The notes beneath the pieces were generated by a model. That model made no database searches. It was not told the DNA's origin and saw only the letters and a list, made by a program, of their open reading frames with translations. 64,000 nucleotides of DNA, from positions 234,365-298,364 of the forward strand of contig JBBDJI010000013.1 of assembly GCA_040879965.1 (NCBI GenBank). Direction: 5' to 3'. Below are positions 42,831-51,929 of this stretch, piece by piece. Made by a program: the position numbers and the translations under genes. Numbering within the stretch: position 1 is the first letter of the stretch; each line of letters opens with the position of its first letter. This stretch comes from Candidatus Babeliales bacterium. Its GTDB lineage: Bacteria > Babelota > Babeliae > Babelales > JACPOV01.

Positions 42831-43269
42831 CAAAAATTCCTGTGTTAAATTCTGCAAATGATGGTTTTTTATTTGCGCCCTGCCATTCAGCCTTAATATA
42901 AACTATTTTGAATTGTTTAACCGGTTGTTTGATAAAAAGAAAATCGTCAATCTCATGCAAAACAGGCTGTTCTACTTTCCAAGTAAATTTAATATCCCTT
43001 TCCTGAAAAAATTTTTTATTTAATAATTCAGAATCATATGATAAACGTTCAGCTAAAGAAGAAAAAAAACTCACTGCTTCAAATCGTTTTAATGCATCAG
43101 TTTGCCAAGAAACTATCGAACCCAACCAAGCCATAGCAATTGAAATTGCGGTCAAAACCCCCAAGAAAACCACTATAAAGTCGATCAATAAAAAGCCGTC
43201 AATACCTGTTACCTCCTTAGAGGAGACTTGATTTTTTCTTTTTTGTAAACTAAAATTAATAATAGTCAT
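42820..43269 (-). CDS. Pseudopilin with Asp at position 5
   Basis: The ATG at 43269 gives 149 residues; the ribosome-binding site is weak, and an upstream TTG at 43317 is an alternative. After a 22-residue leader ending in DG, the mature N-terminus reads FLLIDFIVVFLGVLTAIS: prepilin-like, but with Asp instead of the nearly invariant Glu5. The soluble part (FEAVSFFSSLAERLSYDSE) is like minor pseudopilins. It is the first gene of the three-gene cluster, overlapping the next by 11 bases. Confidence 0.7.
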   Translation of the reverse strand: MTIINFSLQKRKNQVSSKEVTGIDGFLLIDFIVVFLGVLTAISIAMAWLGSIVSWQTDALKRFEAVSFFSSLAERLSYDSELLNKKFFQERDIKFTWKVEQPVLHEIDDFLFIKQPVKQFKIVYIKAEWQGANKKPSFAEFNTGIFDES

Positions 43270-43397
43270 ATAATAAGGGTCAGTGCTTAAAAATATAGTT
43301 ATCTCCTGGCAAAACAACTCCTATAATTGCAATGAAAAGCATCTCAAAGTATGATAAACATAATCAATTTAATAGATAACAAAAAACAAGGATCATT

Positions 43398-45290
43398 ATG
43401 AAGAAAAAATTAAGGCATTTTTTCACCTCTTCTTTTTTTATTATTTTAATAAGTATTTCTACAGCCTCGCTTATAGCTATGCAACCTGGTGAAATGCCTA
43501 ACCTTGAGGATTTACAAAAAATATTTGAAGAATTGGATGAAGAAACATTAGATGCTTTAGCAAAAATCGGGGAAGAATTTATCAAAGAAGCGGAAGCTCG
43601 AGGTGAAGATCCATTTAAATTGCTGGGAATCAATGAAGAAGAATTAATGAAAGAATTGGAACAATTAGGTGACATTAAAGAAACCGAAACTCCTGAATTA
43701 CCTAAACCTGAACCAAAAGAAATTGAAGTTCCAAAAATTGATGTATCACAAATTAAGCAAGCACGCGAAATACTGACCAGTATTTCTGAAAAAATTGCTT
43801 CGATACGGCAAAAAGCACTTACAGATCGTCGAGCGACGGCTAAAATTGAACCTTTTGATCATTTAATTGATGATTTAAATTATTTTATTCTTACTTTAAG
43901 GCAAGAAAAATTACTTAAATATTTAACTAATAAAGAATTCGAGAAACTTTATCAAGCACTAGTAACGCTTGAACATGAATTAAATTATCTCGAACCATAT
44001 TTTTCATTGCCAGAAACTGATGTTGAAGGGGAAATAAGTCCTTATACTATGCTTGGTATAATACGTGATGCAAATTGGCAAGAAGTAAATAAGGTGTACC
44101 AACAACTCTTAATGGAAAAAGATCCACAACGAGTTAAAAAAGAACTGCAAAAAGAAGGCAAAACTCCACAAGAAATAAAAGCTGCTCTTGCACAAGTTGA
44201 AAAAGAATATGAAGCTATTTCACAAGCATATAATAAAATTTTATCAAGCGAACAAGCATATCAAGCACTTGATAAAATTTTAGATAGCTTAATTCGTGCC
44301 GCAACAGCTCAGAATATCATTGAAGAATCTAAAAAATTGTTACAACGATATGAACCTGAAGCACTTAAAATTAAAGAAGAACAAGAAAAACTTGAAGTTA
44401 AAGCGCGCAAAGAACAAGAGGAAGCAATAAAACGTCGTCCTCCGTTTACACCGCCAATCTTTGAACCAGCACCATTCTTTGGAAAAGATTTGCCTTCAAC
44501 TGATTCTTACTTTACCACTACGCCAAGTTATCAACCTGAATTTGGTGGGCCTGCTCCCTCTCGTAACGGAGAAAGACCAAGACCAGGATTTAAGCCAACC
44601 GAGCCTGGAAAACCTGTCGGACGTCCGGATGTCCCTCAAGATAAGATAGCCAAAGACAAAAAGGAAAAAGAAGAAAAGGCAGAAGCTGAAAAAAAGAAAG
44701 GTAGGCCTACACCACCAGGTAAAGAAGCGCCGAGCAAAATAGCAAAACCGATCGAAGATTTTCAAAAAGAAATAACCGCATTGGTAACTGAAATCGAAAC
44801 TAAAGATATTCCTGGAGTAGAAACTTCTATCAAAGAATTATTTAAAGATTTCAAAATGTATCTTGAAAAACCATTCACCAGAGGTTATCCATTAGATGAA
44901 CTTAAAAAAATAAAAGAAATGAAAACTGCGCTTGCTTATGTGACAAACAAATTTAATACTGCTCGTAAAAAACTAGTAGTTCCTAAGCTATCTAATACTG
45001 AGCAAAAACAATTGCAAAACGCAGCAAAAAAGATAATTGAAGAAAACAAAAAACAATTAGATTACTTTAAAGATCTGTATGCGATTGGCATAAAAGATGA
45101 TAAAATCTTATTTCATGATTCTGAACTTAAACTAAATAAAGATAAAAAAGCACTTTTCTTTGAAGAAGAAATGCCTGCTGATAGCGATGCTAAACTCAAA
45201 GAGATCAAGAAAGAAAAAGGAAAAATTATTCCAGACTTTATTGAAGCATTTAATAAAATGAAAAAATCTATTGGCATAAGAACAAGATAA
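43398..45290 (+). CDS. Large secreted coiled-coil protein with a J-like domain
   Basis: The 630-residue protein has a signal peptide (FTSSFFIILISISTASLIA). The mature part is helical and charged, with a segment at about residues 210-300 resembling a DnaJ domain: SPYTMLGIIRDANWQEVNKV, then KEYEAISQAYNKILSSEQAY. The canonical HPD is replaced by KDP. A Pro-rich linker follows (residues 340-455, including RRPPFTPPIFEPAPFFG), then a second helical domain. AAGGA precedes the ATG. It faces away from the pseudopilin cluster. A role in scaffolding or co-chaperone mimicry is possible but not supported by key residues. Confidence 0.75.
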   Translation: MKKKLRHFFTSSFFIILISISTASLIAMQPGEMPNLEDLQKIFEELDEETLDALAKIGEEFIKEAEARGEDPFKLLGINEEELMKELEQLGDIKETETPELPKPEPKEIEVPKIDVSQIKQAREILTSISEKIASIRQKALTDRRATAKIEPFDHLIDDLNYFILTLRQEKLLKYLTNKEFEKLYQALVTLEHELNYLEPYFSLPETDVEGEISPYTMLGIIRDANWQEVNKVYQQLLMEKDPQRVKKELQKEGKTPQEIKAALAQVEKEYEAISQAYNKILSSEQAYQALDKILDSLIRAATAQNIIEESKKLLQRYEPEALKIKEEQEKLEVKARKEQEEAIKRRPPFTPPIFEPAPFFGKDLPSTDSYFTTTPSYQPEFGGPAPSRNGERPRPGFKPTEPGKPVGRPDVPQDKIAKDKKEKEEKAEAEKKKGRPTPPGKEAPSKIAKPIEDFQKEITALVTEIETKDIPGVETSIKELFKDFKMYLEKPFTRGYPLDELKKIKEMKTALAYVTNKFNTARKKLVVPKLSNTEQKQLQNAAKKIIEENKKQLDYFKDLYAIGIKDDKILFHDSELKLNKDKKALFFEEEMPADSDAKLKEIKKEKGKIIPDFIEAFNKMKKSIGIRTR

Positions 45291-45305
45291 ACAAAAAACT
45301 AATTT

Positions 45306-45347
45306 AAAAAGTAAAAAGGCAGGAAAAATCCTGCCTTTTTACTTTTT
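45306..45347 (+). terminator. Strong rho-independent terminator
   Basis: A perfect 19-bp inverted repeat (AAAAAGTAAAAAGGCAGGA / TCCTGCCTTTTTACTTTTT) with a 4-base loop lies 16 bases after the 630-residue gene. The GC core followed by five T residues fits termination of that transcript. Confidence 0.9.
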
Positions 45348-45751
45348 AAGTCTTAAATCAAAATTTTCTTCTAAATATTTATGATTTTTAAACTATAATT
45401 CTCACGGCGCTGTGCGCGCAGCACCAATTTTTTGCTTGTACAAAAAACTGGACAAAATACACCAACATGCTGTTGGATCGCTCATTCGCCCAAATTCGTG
45501 CCCACTCATCCTACGGCTTAAGCCTCGGATCGGGCTACACGTGGGCTCACATGAATTTTTTAATTTATTTTATTTTTTTATCCGGTAGCGAGTCGAGATC
45601 TGAAGACGAAGGTTGAAAACCTGAAGTATGAGAGTTCTCGTTATGAGCGAAAAAACAATCCAACAGAATGTTGGTGCCCTTGTGTTAAGGGTATTGGGCA
45701 AACAATACCCTTATGCCCAGCCGGTATGAGGCCAAAGTTTTAAATCAATTA
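45348..45751. other. GC-richer intergenic region with multiple palindromes, unexplained
   Basis: About 400 bases without a convincing gene are visibly richer in G and C than neighbouring spacers. They hold a TATAAT at 45394-45399 with no good -35 and a GC hairpin just after it (GCTGTGCGCGCAGC). There are two related palindromes, CCAACATGCTGTTGG (45462) and CCAACAGAATGTTGG (45660), plus AGGTTGAAAACCT (near 45610) and a 10-bp hairpin AAGGGTATTG/CAATACCCTT (45687-45712). It could be a structured RNA or a dispersed repeat. Both small frames I tried lack ribosome-binding sites. Confidence 0.55.
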
Positions 45752-48691
45752 TTATTTCAGAACTTCCTGACAGCGTTTGCATAATGCATCTGGATGAACA
45801 GTCGTATCCCATTGCCAGCAACGGGGACATTTTACCCCTTCAGCATGTGTAACGTTTAACCATAATCCTTTTAATTCTGATGATTTGGTTAAGTTTTTCG
45901 GTGAATCAATAAGTTCACATTGCGAAACTATAAAAAATTCTTTAAAGAAATTTTCTTTGGTTTGTTGTGTTTTCTCTATATCTTTAAAAAAATCATTAAA
46001 CCATTGCGATTCTTTTTCTGGCAAATCTAAATACATCATAACTTTTGCCTCAAGAGAATGTTTTATCGTACCTTTTTCTCGAAGCGATTCTAAAGATTTT
46101 AAAACTGCAGAACGAATAGCTTGTAGCAATTCCCATTGCTTTGTCCGCTCTTCATGAAAAGCCAATTGTTTAATTTTTTCACTCGCTTGCAATGCACGCC
46201 CTTTGAACGGATACCAATCAATATAATCTGGATCAAGATCAGCCATTTGCGCAATCATTTTCCAGATATCTTGTAAATCATTAAATGATTGCAAATGGAT
46301 GGATTGCATTTTATTTTTTTGATAATTATCAGAGATATATTCAGCAGCAAACGATAGTATTGGTGCCATTAATCGGGTTAAGGTATCTAAAATATACCAA
46401 CAAGCAGTTTGTGCTGACCGACGTGCTTTGCCATCAGCCTTTTCTACATATAAACGGTCTTTGATGATATCTAAATAGAATGAACTTAATTCTTTTGCAC
46501 AATAATCGGCTAGTTCATGAAAAACTGCGGTAAAATCACACTCCTCATATGCCGCACGAATTTTTACATTAACATGATAAAGATATTCGAGCGCAAATCG
46601 ATCAATTAGCAGCATTTCAGATAATGGCAGCCTTTCTGTTTCTGGATCAAAGTCATATAAATTGGACAATAAAAAGCGTGAAGTATTGCGAATTTTTCTG
46701 AAAACTTCAGTTACATTTTGCAATAATACTTTAGAAACAATGGCATCTCCCCGATAATCGATACTTGATACCCAAAGACGTAAACCGTCTGTACCTATTT
46801 TTTCAATTATTTCTCCAGGCGTTACTACATTTCCTAATGATTTGGACATTTTATGCCCTTTTTCATCAACGGTAAATCCATGCGTAAGAATAGCTTTTGT
46901 TGATGGCTCCCCTTCTAAAATTAAACTTGTTAATAAAGAACTTTGAAACCAACCGCGATGTTGATCAATACCTTCTATATATAAATCAGCAGGAAATCCT
47001 AATGCAGGATTTTTAAATAACACTGCATAATGGCTTACACCAGAATCGAACCAAACATCTAAAATATCTTTTTCTTTAACAAATTCATTGCCATGGCATT
47101 GTGGACATACTAAGTCACTAGGCATTAATTGCTCAATTGGCACTTCATCCCAATATTCAATACCATGTTGCGCTACTTGTTTTGCCACCTTTTCAATTAA
47201 CTCAGCATTAATAAATGGATAATCACATTCTTTACAAAGCAATGCAGGAATCGGAACGCCCCATACCCGCTGGCGAGAAAGACACCATTCAAGCCTGCCT
47301 TGAATGGTTGCTTTTAAAAAGTTTTTTGAACGTTCTGGCAAAAAAGTAATCGATTCAATTGCCTTCAGTGCTTTTTCTCGTAGATTTTCATGCGATAAAT
47401 TTAAAAACCACTGCCGCGTTGCACGGAAAATGAGGCCCCCTCTGCAACGCCAGCAATGAGGATATGAATGCTTTATTGATTGCTTTAATAATAAAAGGTC
47501 TTTCTCTTTGAGCTTGTTAATCACCCAACCTTGCCCATCTTGAACTGACATACCTTCTAACTCATGAGGCTCAATAAATTTACTATATTTGCCATCCGGT
47601 GTAATTGGTGAATATACTTCCAAATTATGCTTAACGGCAACTTCATAATCTTCTGGCCCACATCCAGGCGCACAATGCACACATGCCGTACCATCTTGTA
47701 ATGAAACTGATTGATCAAAAATAATTGGTACTTCTAAACCTTCAACAAATGGATGTCTTACTCGTATATCTTTGAAATAATTAGCTTTTATTTGCTTGTA
47801 TACCTTTTTGGATATTCCAAGCAATTCACAAATTTTATCAGAAAGAGCGGAACCAACAATGACATATTGCCCATCAATTTGCAGCACATCATAATCTGCA
47901 TCTGGTTTTAATAAAACTGCTCGATTAAGCGGCAAAGTCCATGGCGTTGTTGTCCAAATCAAAAAACTAATTGGTTTATCAACAATCTCTGAAAATAATT
48001 TTTGTTTGGTTTTCTCATTTAAAGAAAATAAAACATATATGGAGGGATCTTTCCGCTCAGCATATTCTATTTCAGCAGAAGCCAATACCGTCTGACACGA
48101 AGGACACCACGGCACGGTTTTGCTTTTTTTGTTAATAAATCCTTTATCAACAAAATCTGCTAAGGCATATAAAATTTTAGATTCATAACCTGGATTCATC
48201 GTTAAATAAGGATGTTTCCAATCCATAAGCACACCGAGCTGCTTAAATTCTTCACGTTGAATATCCACCCATTTTTGTGCATATGCACGGCATTCTTTTT
48301 TTAAAGCAACAGGAGATAAACCCGGAAATTCTTGCGTTACTTTTAATTCAATTGGCAAACCATGACAATCCCAACCAGGAGTTACGGGAACTTGTTTTCC
48401 TGACATACGTTGAGATTTACAGGTAATATCTTTTAAAATTTTGTTATATGCACTGCCCAAATGAATATGGCCATTAGCATACGGGGGACCATCATGGAAA
48501 ATGAATTTAATATTTCCTTCATTATGTGTAAATGATGCATGAAATAAGTCTTCTTGCTCCCAACGCTTAATTAAAGCTGGATCATCAACCATTGGGTTTG
48601 AACGAATAGGAAAATCAGTCTGCGGCAAATTGAGCGTATCTTTAAAACTCTTTTTCGCATCAGAATCGTTCGGCTTTTTGTTTTGCGCCAT
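45752..48691 (-). CDS. ileS: Isoleucyl-tRNA synthetase
   Basis: The 979-residue class I synthetase charges tRNA-Ile. I used the second of two adjacent ATG codons (48691), which is better spaced from AAAGGA. It has the HIGH motif as PYANGHIHLGSAYNKIL, a CP1 editing domain (FLIWTTTPWTLPLNRAVLL), KMSKS in GHKMSKSLGNV, and the C-terminal zinc finger (CPRCWQWDT and LCKRCQEVLK) typical of the bacterial form. It is a single gene between two intergenic regions; no T-box-like leader is seen. Confidence 0.96.
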   Translation of the reverse strand: MAQNKKPNDSDAKKSFKDTLNLPQTDFPIRSNPMVDDPALIKRWEQEDLFHASFTHNEGNIKFIFHDGPPYANGHIHLGSAYNKILKDITCKSQRMSGKQVPVTPGWDCHGLPIELKVTQEFPGLSPVALKKECRAYAQKWVDIQREEFKQLGVLMDWKHPYLTMNPGYESKILYALADFVDKGFINKKSKTVPWCPSCQTVLASAEIEYAERKDPSIYVLFSLNEKTKQKLFSEIVDKPISFLIWTTTPWTLPLNRAVLLKPDADYDVLQIDGQYVIVGSALSDKICELLGISKKVYKQIKANYFKDIRVRHPFVEGLEVPIIFDQSVSLQDGTACVHCAPGCGPEDYEVAVKHNLEVYSPITPDGKYSKFIEPHELEGMSVQDGQGWVINKLKEKDLLLLKQSIKHSYPHCWRCRGGLIFRATRQWFLNLSHENLREKALKAIESITFLPERSKNFLKATIQGRLEWCLSRQRVWGVPIPALLCKECDYPFINAELIEKVAKQVAQHGIEYWDEVPIEQLMPSDLVCPQCHGNEFVKEKDILDVWFDSGVSHYAVLFKNPALGFPADLYIEGIDQHRGWFQSSLLTSLILEGEPSTKAILTHGFTVDEKGHKMSKSLGNVVTPGEIIEKIGTDGLRLWVSSIDYRGDAIVSKVLLQNVTEVFRKIRNTSRFLLSNLYDFDPETERLPLSEMLLIDRFALEYLYHVNVKIRAAYEECDFTAVFHELADYCAKELSSFYLDIIKDRLYVEKADGKARRSAQTACWYILDTLTRLMAPILSFAAEYISDNYQKNKMQSIHLQSFNDLQDIWKMIAQMADLDPDYIDWYPFKGRALQASEKIKQLAFHEERTKQWELLQAIRSAVLKSLESLREKGTIKHSLEAKVMMYLDLPEKESQWFNDFFKDIEKTQQTKENFFKEFFIVSQCELIDSPKNLTKSSELKGLWLNVTHAEGVKCPRCWQWDTTVHPDALCKRCQEVLK

Positions 48692-48813
48692 CATATTCCT
48701 TTACACACTTAGGAAAAATTGATAATTTCTTTTTATTTTTTTTAGTATAATTCATTTAATGATTTTGTCAGTAGAAGTAATGAAGTATTTTAAATAATAT
48801 TTTCCTACTAGAA

Positions 48814-50151
48814 ATGGAACCCATGGATTTTATAAATAAAAAAATTGGTATTTGGGGCTTTGGCGTTGTCGGACAATCTCTTGCTCGCTTTTTAGTTCAA
48901 TATACTGATCAAATTTCAGTAATAGAAAAAAGGCCTTTGGAAAATCAAGAAATTGAGTTCTTGAAAAATCGAAATATTGCATTTCATTCTCAGGATAAAT
49001 TACCTAATTTTATACATGAAAATGAATATATTTTCGTAAGTCCAGGTATAGATAGCCAAAAATATGAACTGTTAAAACCTAAAATTATTGCCGAACTCGA
49101 TTTATTCCAATATTTTTTTAAAAAACCGATAATTGCGGTAACTGGATCTATTGGTAAAACTACTGTTACCTCTCTTTTGGCACATATATTAGAACAAAAA
49201 GGTTTTCGTGTTGCGCTTGGGGGCAATATTGGTGTGGGATTATGTGATCTTATAGAAAAACAGCATGAAATTGATTATGCGGTAATTGAAGTATCGAGTT
49301 TTCAACTTGAATTTTGCAGAAATTTTGCGCCGGATTTAGTGTTATGGACTAATTTTTTCCCCAATCATTTAGATCGTCATGGTTCAATTCAAAATTATTT
49401 TAATGCCAAACTAAATATTCTTAAATATCAATTGCCTCATCAAAAAGCATTAATACCAATAAATATGTATGCTCAATTGCCAGATTTTGTAAAATCATCA
49501 ATTTCTTGTTTAACTGATAATAGAAATTCTTTAGAGTCTACTGTGCCAGTGTTTTGGTTAAAAGATAACAAGCTTTATGAAAAACAAAATAATCATACAA
49601 AATGCATAGCCCATTTTGAAAATATGCCTGATATTTATCCTTATAATTGGCTATGTATAAATGCCGCATTATCTGAGCTTGGTATTTCTTTACCAACAAA
49701 TTATATCGCAACCCAAAGCTTCGCTCATCGCATGGAAAAAGTAAGTATTATTAATAACACTATATTTTATAATGATTCAAAATCGACGCTTCCAGAAGCA
49801 ACTATTGCAGCAATAAAACGTTTTGATCAAAAAAAAATTTTATTATTTTTAGGAGGCATTAGCAAAGGAATTGATCGTACTTATATGTTTGCGCAATTGC
49901 AAAACAAGGCATCGTATATACTTTGTTTTGGTAAAGAAGCAGAATATTTATATACACAATGTAAAGCATTTGATATACCAGGATCAAAGCATCAGACATT
50001 GGAAGAAGCTTTTCAGGCGAGTATAAAAATAGCGCGGACTTATGATATTGTGCTTTTTTCACCTTCTGGTGCAAGCTATGATCTTTTTTCTAATTATGAA
50101 GAACGAGGAAATATTTTTAAAAAACTGGTATTTAATTTACAAAAAAACTAA
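48814..50151 (+). CDS. murD: UDP-N-acetylmuramoylalanine-D-glutamate ligase
   Basis: The 445-residue Mur ligase adds D-Glu in peptidoglycan precursor synthesis. It has an N-terminal Rossmann-like domain (IGIWGFGVVGQSLARFL), an ATP-binding loop AVTGSIGKTTVTSLLAHIL, the central GNIGVGLCDL and YAVIEVSSFQLE segments, WTNFFPNHLDRHG, and a C-terminal domain with NDSKSTLPEATIAAI. Length is normal. The ribosome-binding site is weak, and a start at 48823 is possible. In many bacteria ftsW follows murD directly; here two secreted-protein genes lie between. Confidence 0.94.
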   Translation: MEPMDFINKKIGIWGFGVVGQSLARFLVQYTDQISVIEKRPLENQEIEFLKNRNIAFHSQDKLPNFIHENEYIFVSPGIDSQKYELLKPKIIAELDLFQYFFKKPIIAVTGSIGKTTVTSLLAHILEQKGFRVALGGNIGVGLCDLIEKQHEIDYAVIEVSSFQLEFCRNFAPDLVLWTNFFPNHLDRHGSIQNYFNAKLNILKYQLPHQKALIPINMYAQLPDFVKSSISCLTDNRNSLESTVPVFWLKDNKLYEKQNNHTKCIAHFENMPDIYPYNWLCINAALSELGISLPTNYIATQSFAHRMEKVSIINNTIFYNDSKSTLPEATIAAIKRFDQKKILLFLGGISKGIDRTYMFAQLQNKASYILCFGKEAEYLYTQCKAFDIPGSKHQTLEEAFQASIKIARTYDIVLFSPSGASYDLFSNYEERGNIFKKLVFNLQKN

Positions 50152-50204
50152 ACATAATCGAATGCGTTATCAGACATATTTTATTAATTTTTTTAAGGAT
50201 TTTT

Positions 50205-50561
50205 ATGAAAAAATTTATACTTTATTTATTTTTATCTTTATCAACATTTAATCTTTTTCCCATGATTACACAAAATGAATGCGCTATCTGTCTGAATACA
50301 ATGGAAAATCCTGAAATAACACTTGCCTGTCATGAAACACATAGTTTTCATTTTGATTGCATTCAGAAATGGAAAAAAGTTAAACCAATATGCCCCTTGT
50401 GTAAAAAAAATATTTTATCAGAAAGTGGGTCGTGGCTTATTAATAAAAAACTTTCTACAAAAAATTTTATTGAGAATGAAAATGAAGATATATTAAATAA
50501 TATGTTTTCTTTCGGATTTATGCTGTTTACATGCCAAGGGCTATTGGAAGCTTTTGAATGA
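50205..50561 (+). CDS. Secreted RING-H2 finger protein, putative E3 ubiquitin ligase
   Basis: The 118-residue protein has a signal peptide (MKKFILYLFLSLSTFNLFP) followed by a complete RING-H2 finger. The ligands are Cys26, Cys29, Cys42, His46, His49, Cys52, Cys63 and Cys66, with spacing C-x2-C-x12-C-x3-H-x2-H-x2-C-x10-C-x2-C. The residues that contact an E2 in eukaryotic RINGs are also present: Ile28, Trp56 and Pro64. The C-terminal 45 residues are acidic then hydrophobic (MFSFGFMLFTCQGLLEAF). AAGGA precedes the ATG. It lies between murD and an exported hydrolase. Bacteria lack canonical ubiquitin, so a host target is the natural inference. Confidence 0.88.
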   Translation: MKKFILYLFLSLSTFNLFPMITQNECAICLNTMENPEITLACHETHSFHFDCIQKWKKVKPICPLCKKNILSESGSWLINKKLSTKNFIENENEDILNNMFSFGFMLFTCQGLLEAFE

Positions 50562-50805
50562 TAAAAAACCTTTGGTTTATTGCCTGGAATCGGATGATCC
50601 ACTTGTAAATAACCGCTATTCTGGTATATTTATTCTACTACGCCAGAAAACCTATGTTTTTTAAACTGGGGATAAATGACGAAGAATCCTTCGAAAAAAC
50701 AGGTCAAAGCAGGGTTGGCTTCGAAGAATTTCGCGCGATATAACGGCTAAAAACCGTTGAACACTTCATTAAGCAACTTTAATTTACCACAAAAAACAGG
50801 TTCTC

Positions 50806-51840
50806 ATGAAATACAAAATTTTTGGTTTTTCTGTATGTATTTTAATACATTACGGACTTAATGCTTTAATTTGGGTCCAACCTGAAAGCAAACCAACTTC
50901 ATACTTATTTGCGCCTGGCATTCATTCAAGTGAAAAACAGGTTTCTAAGTATTGCTTTGAATATTATTCTTCAACAAATCAAATAATATATACCGATAAT
51001 GATTTTGAGGTTATTGGTTCTGCCGTGACCGCAATCAATTTTCCTGAAATTATCATTAATGCTCCTACTAATTTTGAAAAATCAAAACAATTTATAGGAA
51101 AAATATATAATCATATTGCACAATGGCGTAACGCAAAAAATGATGCGCATAACAATGTAATTGCACTTGATACACCAGAAACCGTTACTGATATTCTTAA
51201 AGCACCTATTGATTATACAGGTATTAATTTTGGTCAAGAAAAAGATATTCAAGCATTATCTGCTGCATATGACCAACATATCTCTATTTATCCGGATACA
51301 GATATTGTCCTGTATGGTGTTTCTCGAGGAGCCGCAACGAGCTTCAATTTTTTAGCCACTGAATATCACAATAAAAAAATTAAAAATATTAAAGCGGTTA
51401 TTCTTGAAGGTTGTTTTGATTCCATTGAAAATATCTTAAAACAAAAGTTTCCAATATTATTTAAATTTGCTCAGATAACAGACAATTTTAAAAAAATCTT
51501 TTCTTGGATTTACCCAAATCATCAGCTAAATGGCATTGTACCAATTAATCTAATTAATACGTTTCCGACCGATATCCCGGTATTATTTATTACATCTAAA
51601 AAAGATACGGTTGTTCCTGCTGTTTGTACGTGGAATGTTTATAACACCCTTAAAAATAATGGATTTACCAATATTTTTATACATGAATTACAGCATTCTT
51701 CACATCCTGGTTATACTATTGATAATGAATCTGATATATGCGAATATCAAACTATTGTTCATGCTTTTTATAAACAACATAATCTTAATTATAATTCTGA
51801 ATTTGCTGATGGCGGAAATATCTTTTTACCAGCTAATTAA
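50806..51840 (+). CDS. Exported alpha/beta hydrolase, paralogue of the one at 13320
   Basis: The 344-residue protein has a signal peptide (FGFSVCILIHYGLNALIW) and an alpha/beta-hydrolase fold. The oxyanion-side SYLFAPGIHSS is followed by the nucleophile elbow GVSRGAATSF, the acid in ITSKKDTVVPAVC and the histidine in QHSSHPGYT. The overall order matches the hydrolase at 13320-14360. The acidic tail of that protein is missing. Substrate unknown; both may act on host lipids or peptides. It lies immediately before ftsW in the same direction. Confidence 0.87.
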   Translation: MKYKIFGFSVCILIHYGLNALIWVQPESKPTSYLFAPGIHSSEKQVSKYCFEYYSSTNQIIYTDNDFEVIGSAVTAINFPEIIINAPTNFEKSKQFIGKIYNHIAQWRNAKNDAHNNVIALDTPETVTDILKAPIDYTGINFGQEKDIQALSAAYDQHISIYPDTDIVLYGVSRGAATSFNFLATEYHNKKIKNIKAVILEGCFDSIENILKQKFPILFKFAQITDNFKKIFSWIYPNHQLNGIVPINLINTFPTDIPVLFITSKKDTVVPAVCTWNVYNTLKNNGFTNIFIHELQHSSHPGYTIDNESDICEYQTIVHAFYKQHNLNYNSEFADGGNIFLPAN

Positions 51841-51929
51841 ATCAATTAAAGTATACAATTGACAAAGACATGCTCTTCAACCTACGGTAATAATATATTT
51901 ATAAAAGGGTATGTTGAAAAAAATAAAAC

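Noticed and set aside
45348..45751. RNase P RNA or tmRNA in the GC-richer spacer
   Set aside because: None of the conserved core sequences of either RNA could be found on either strand.
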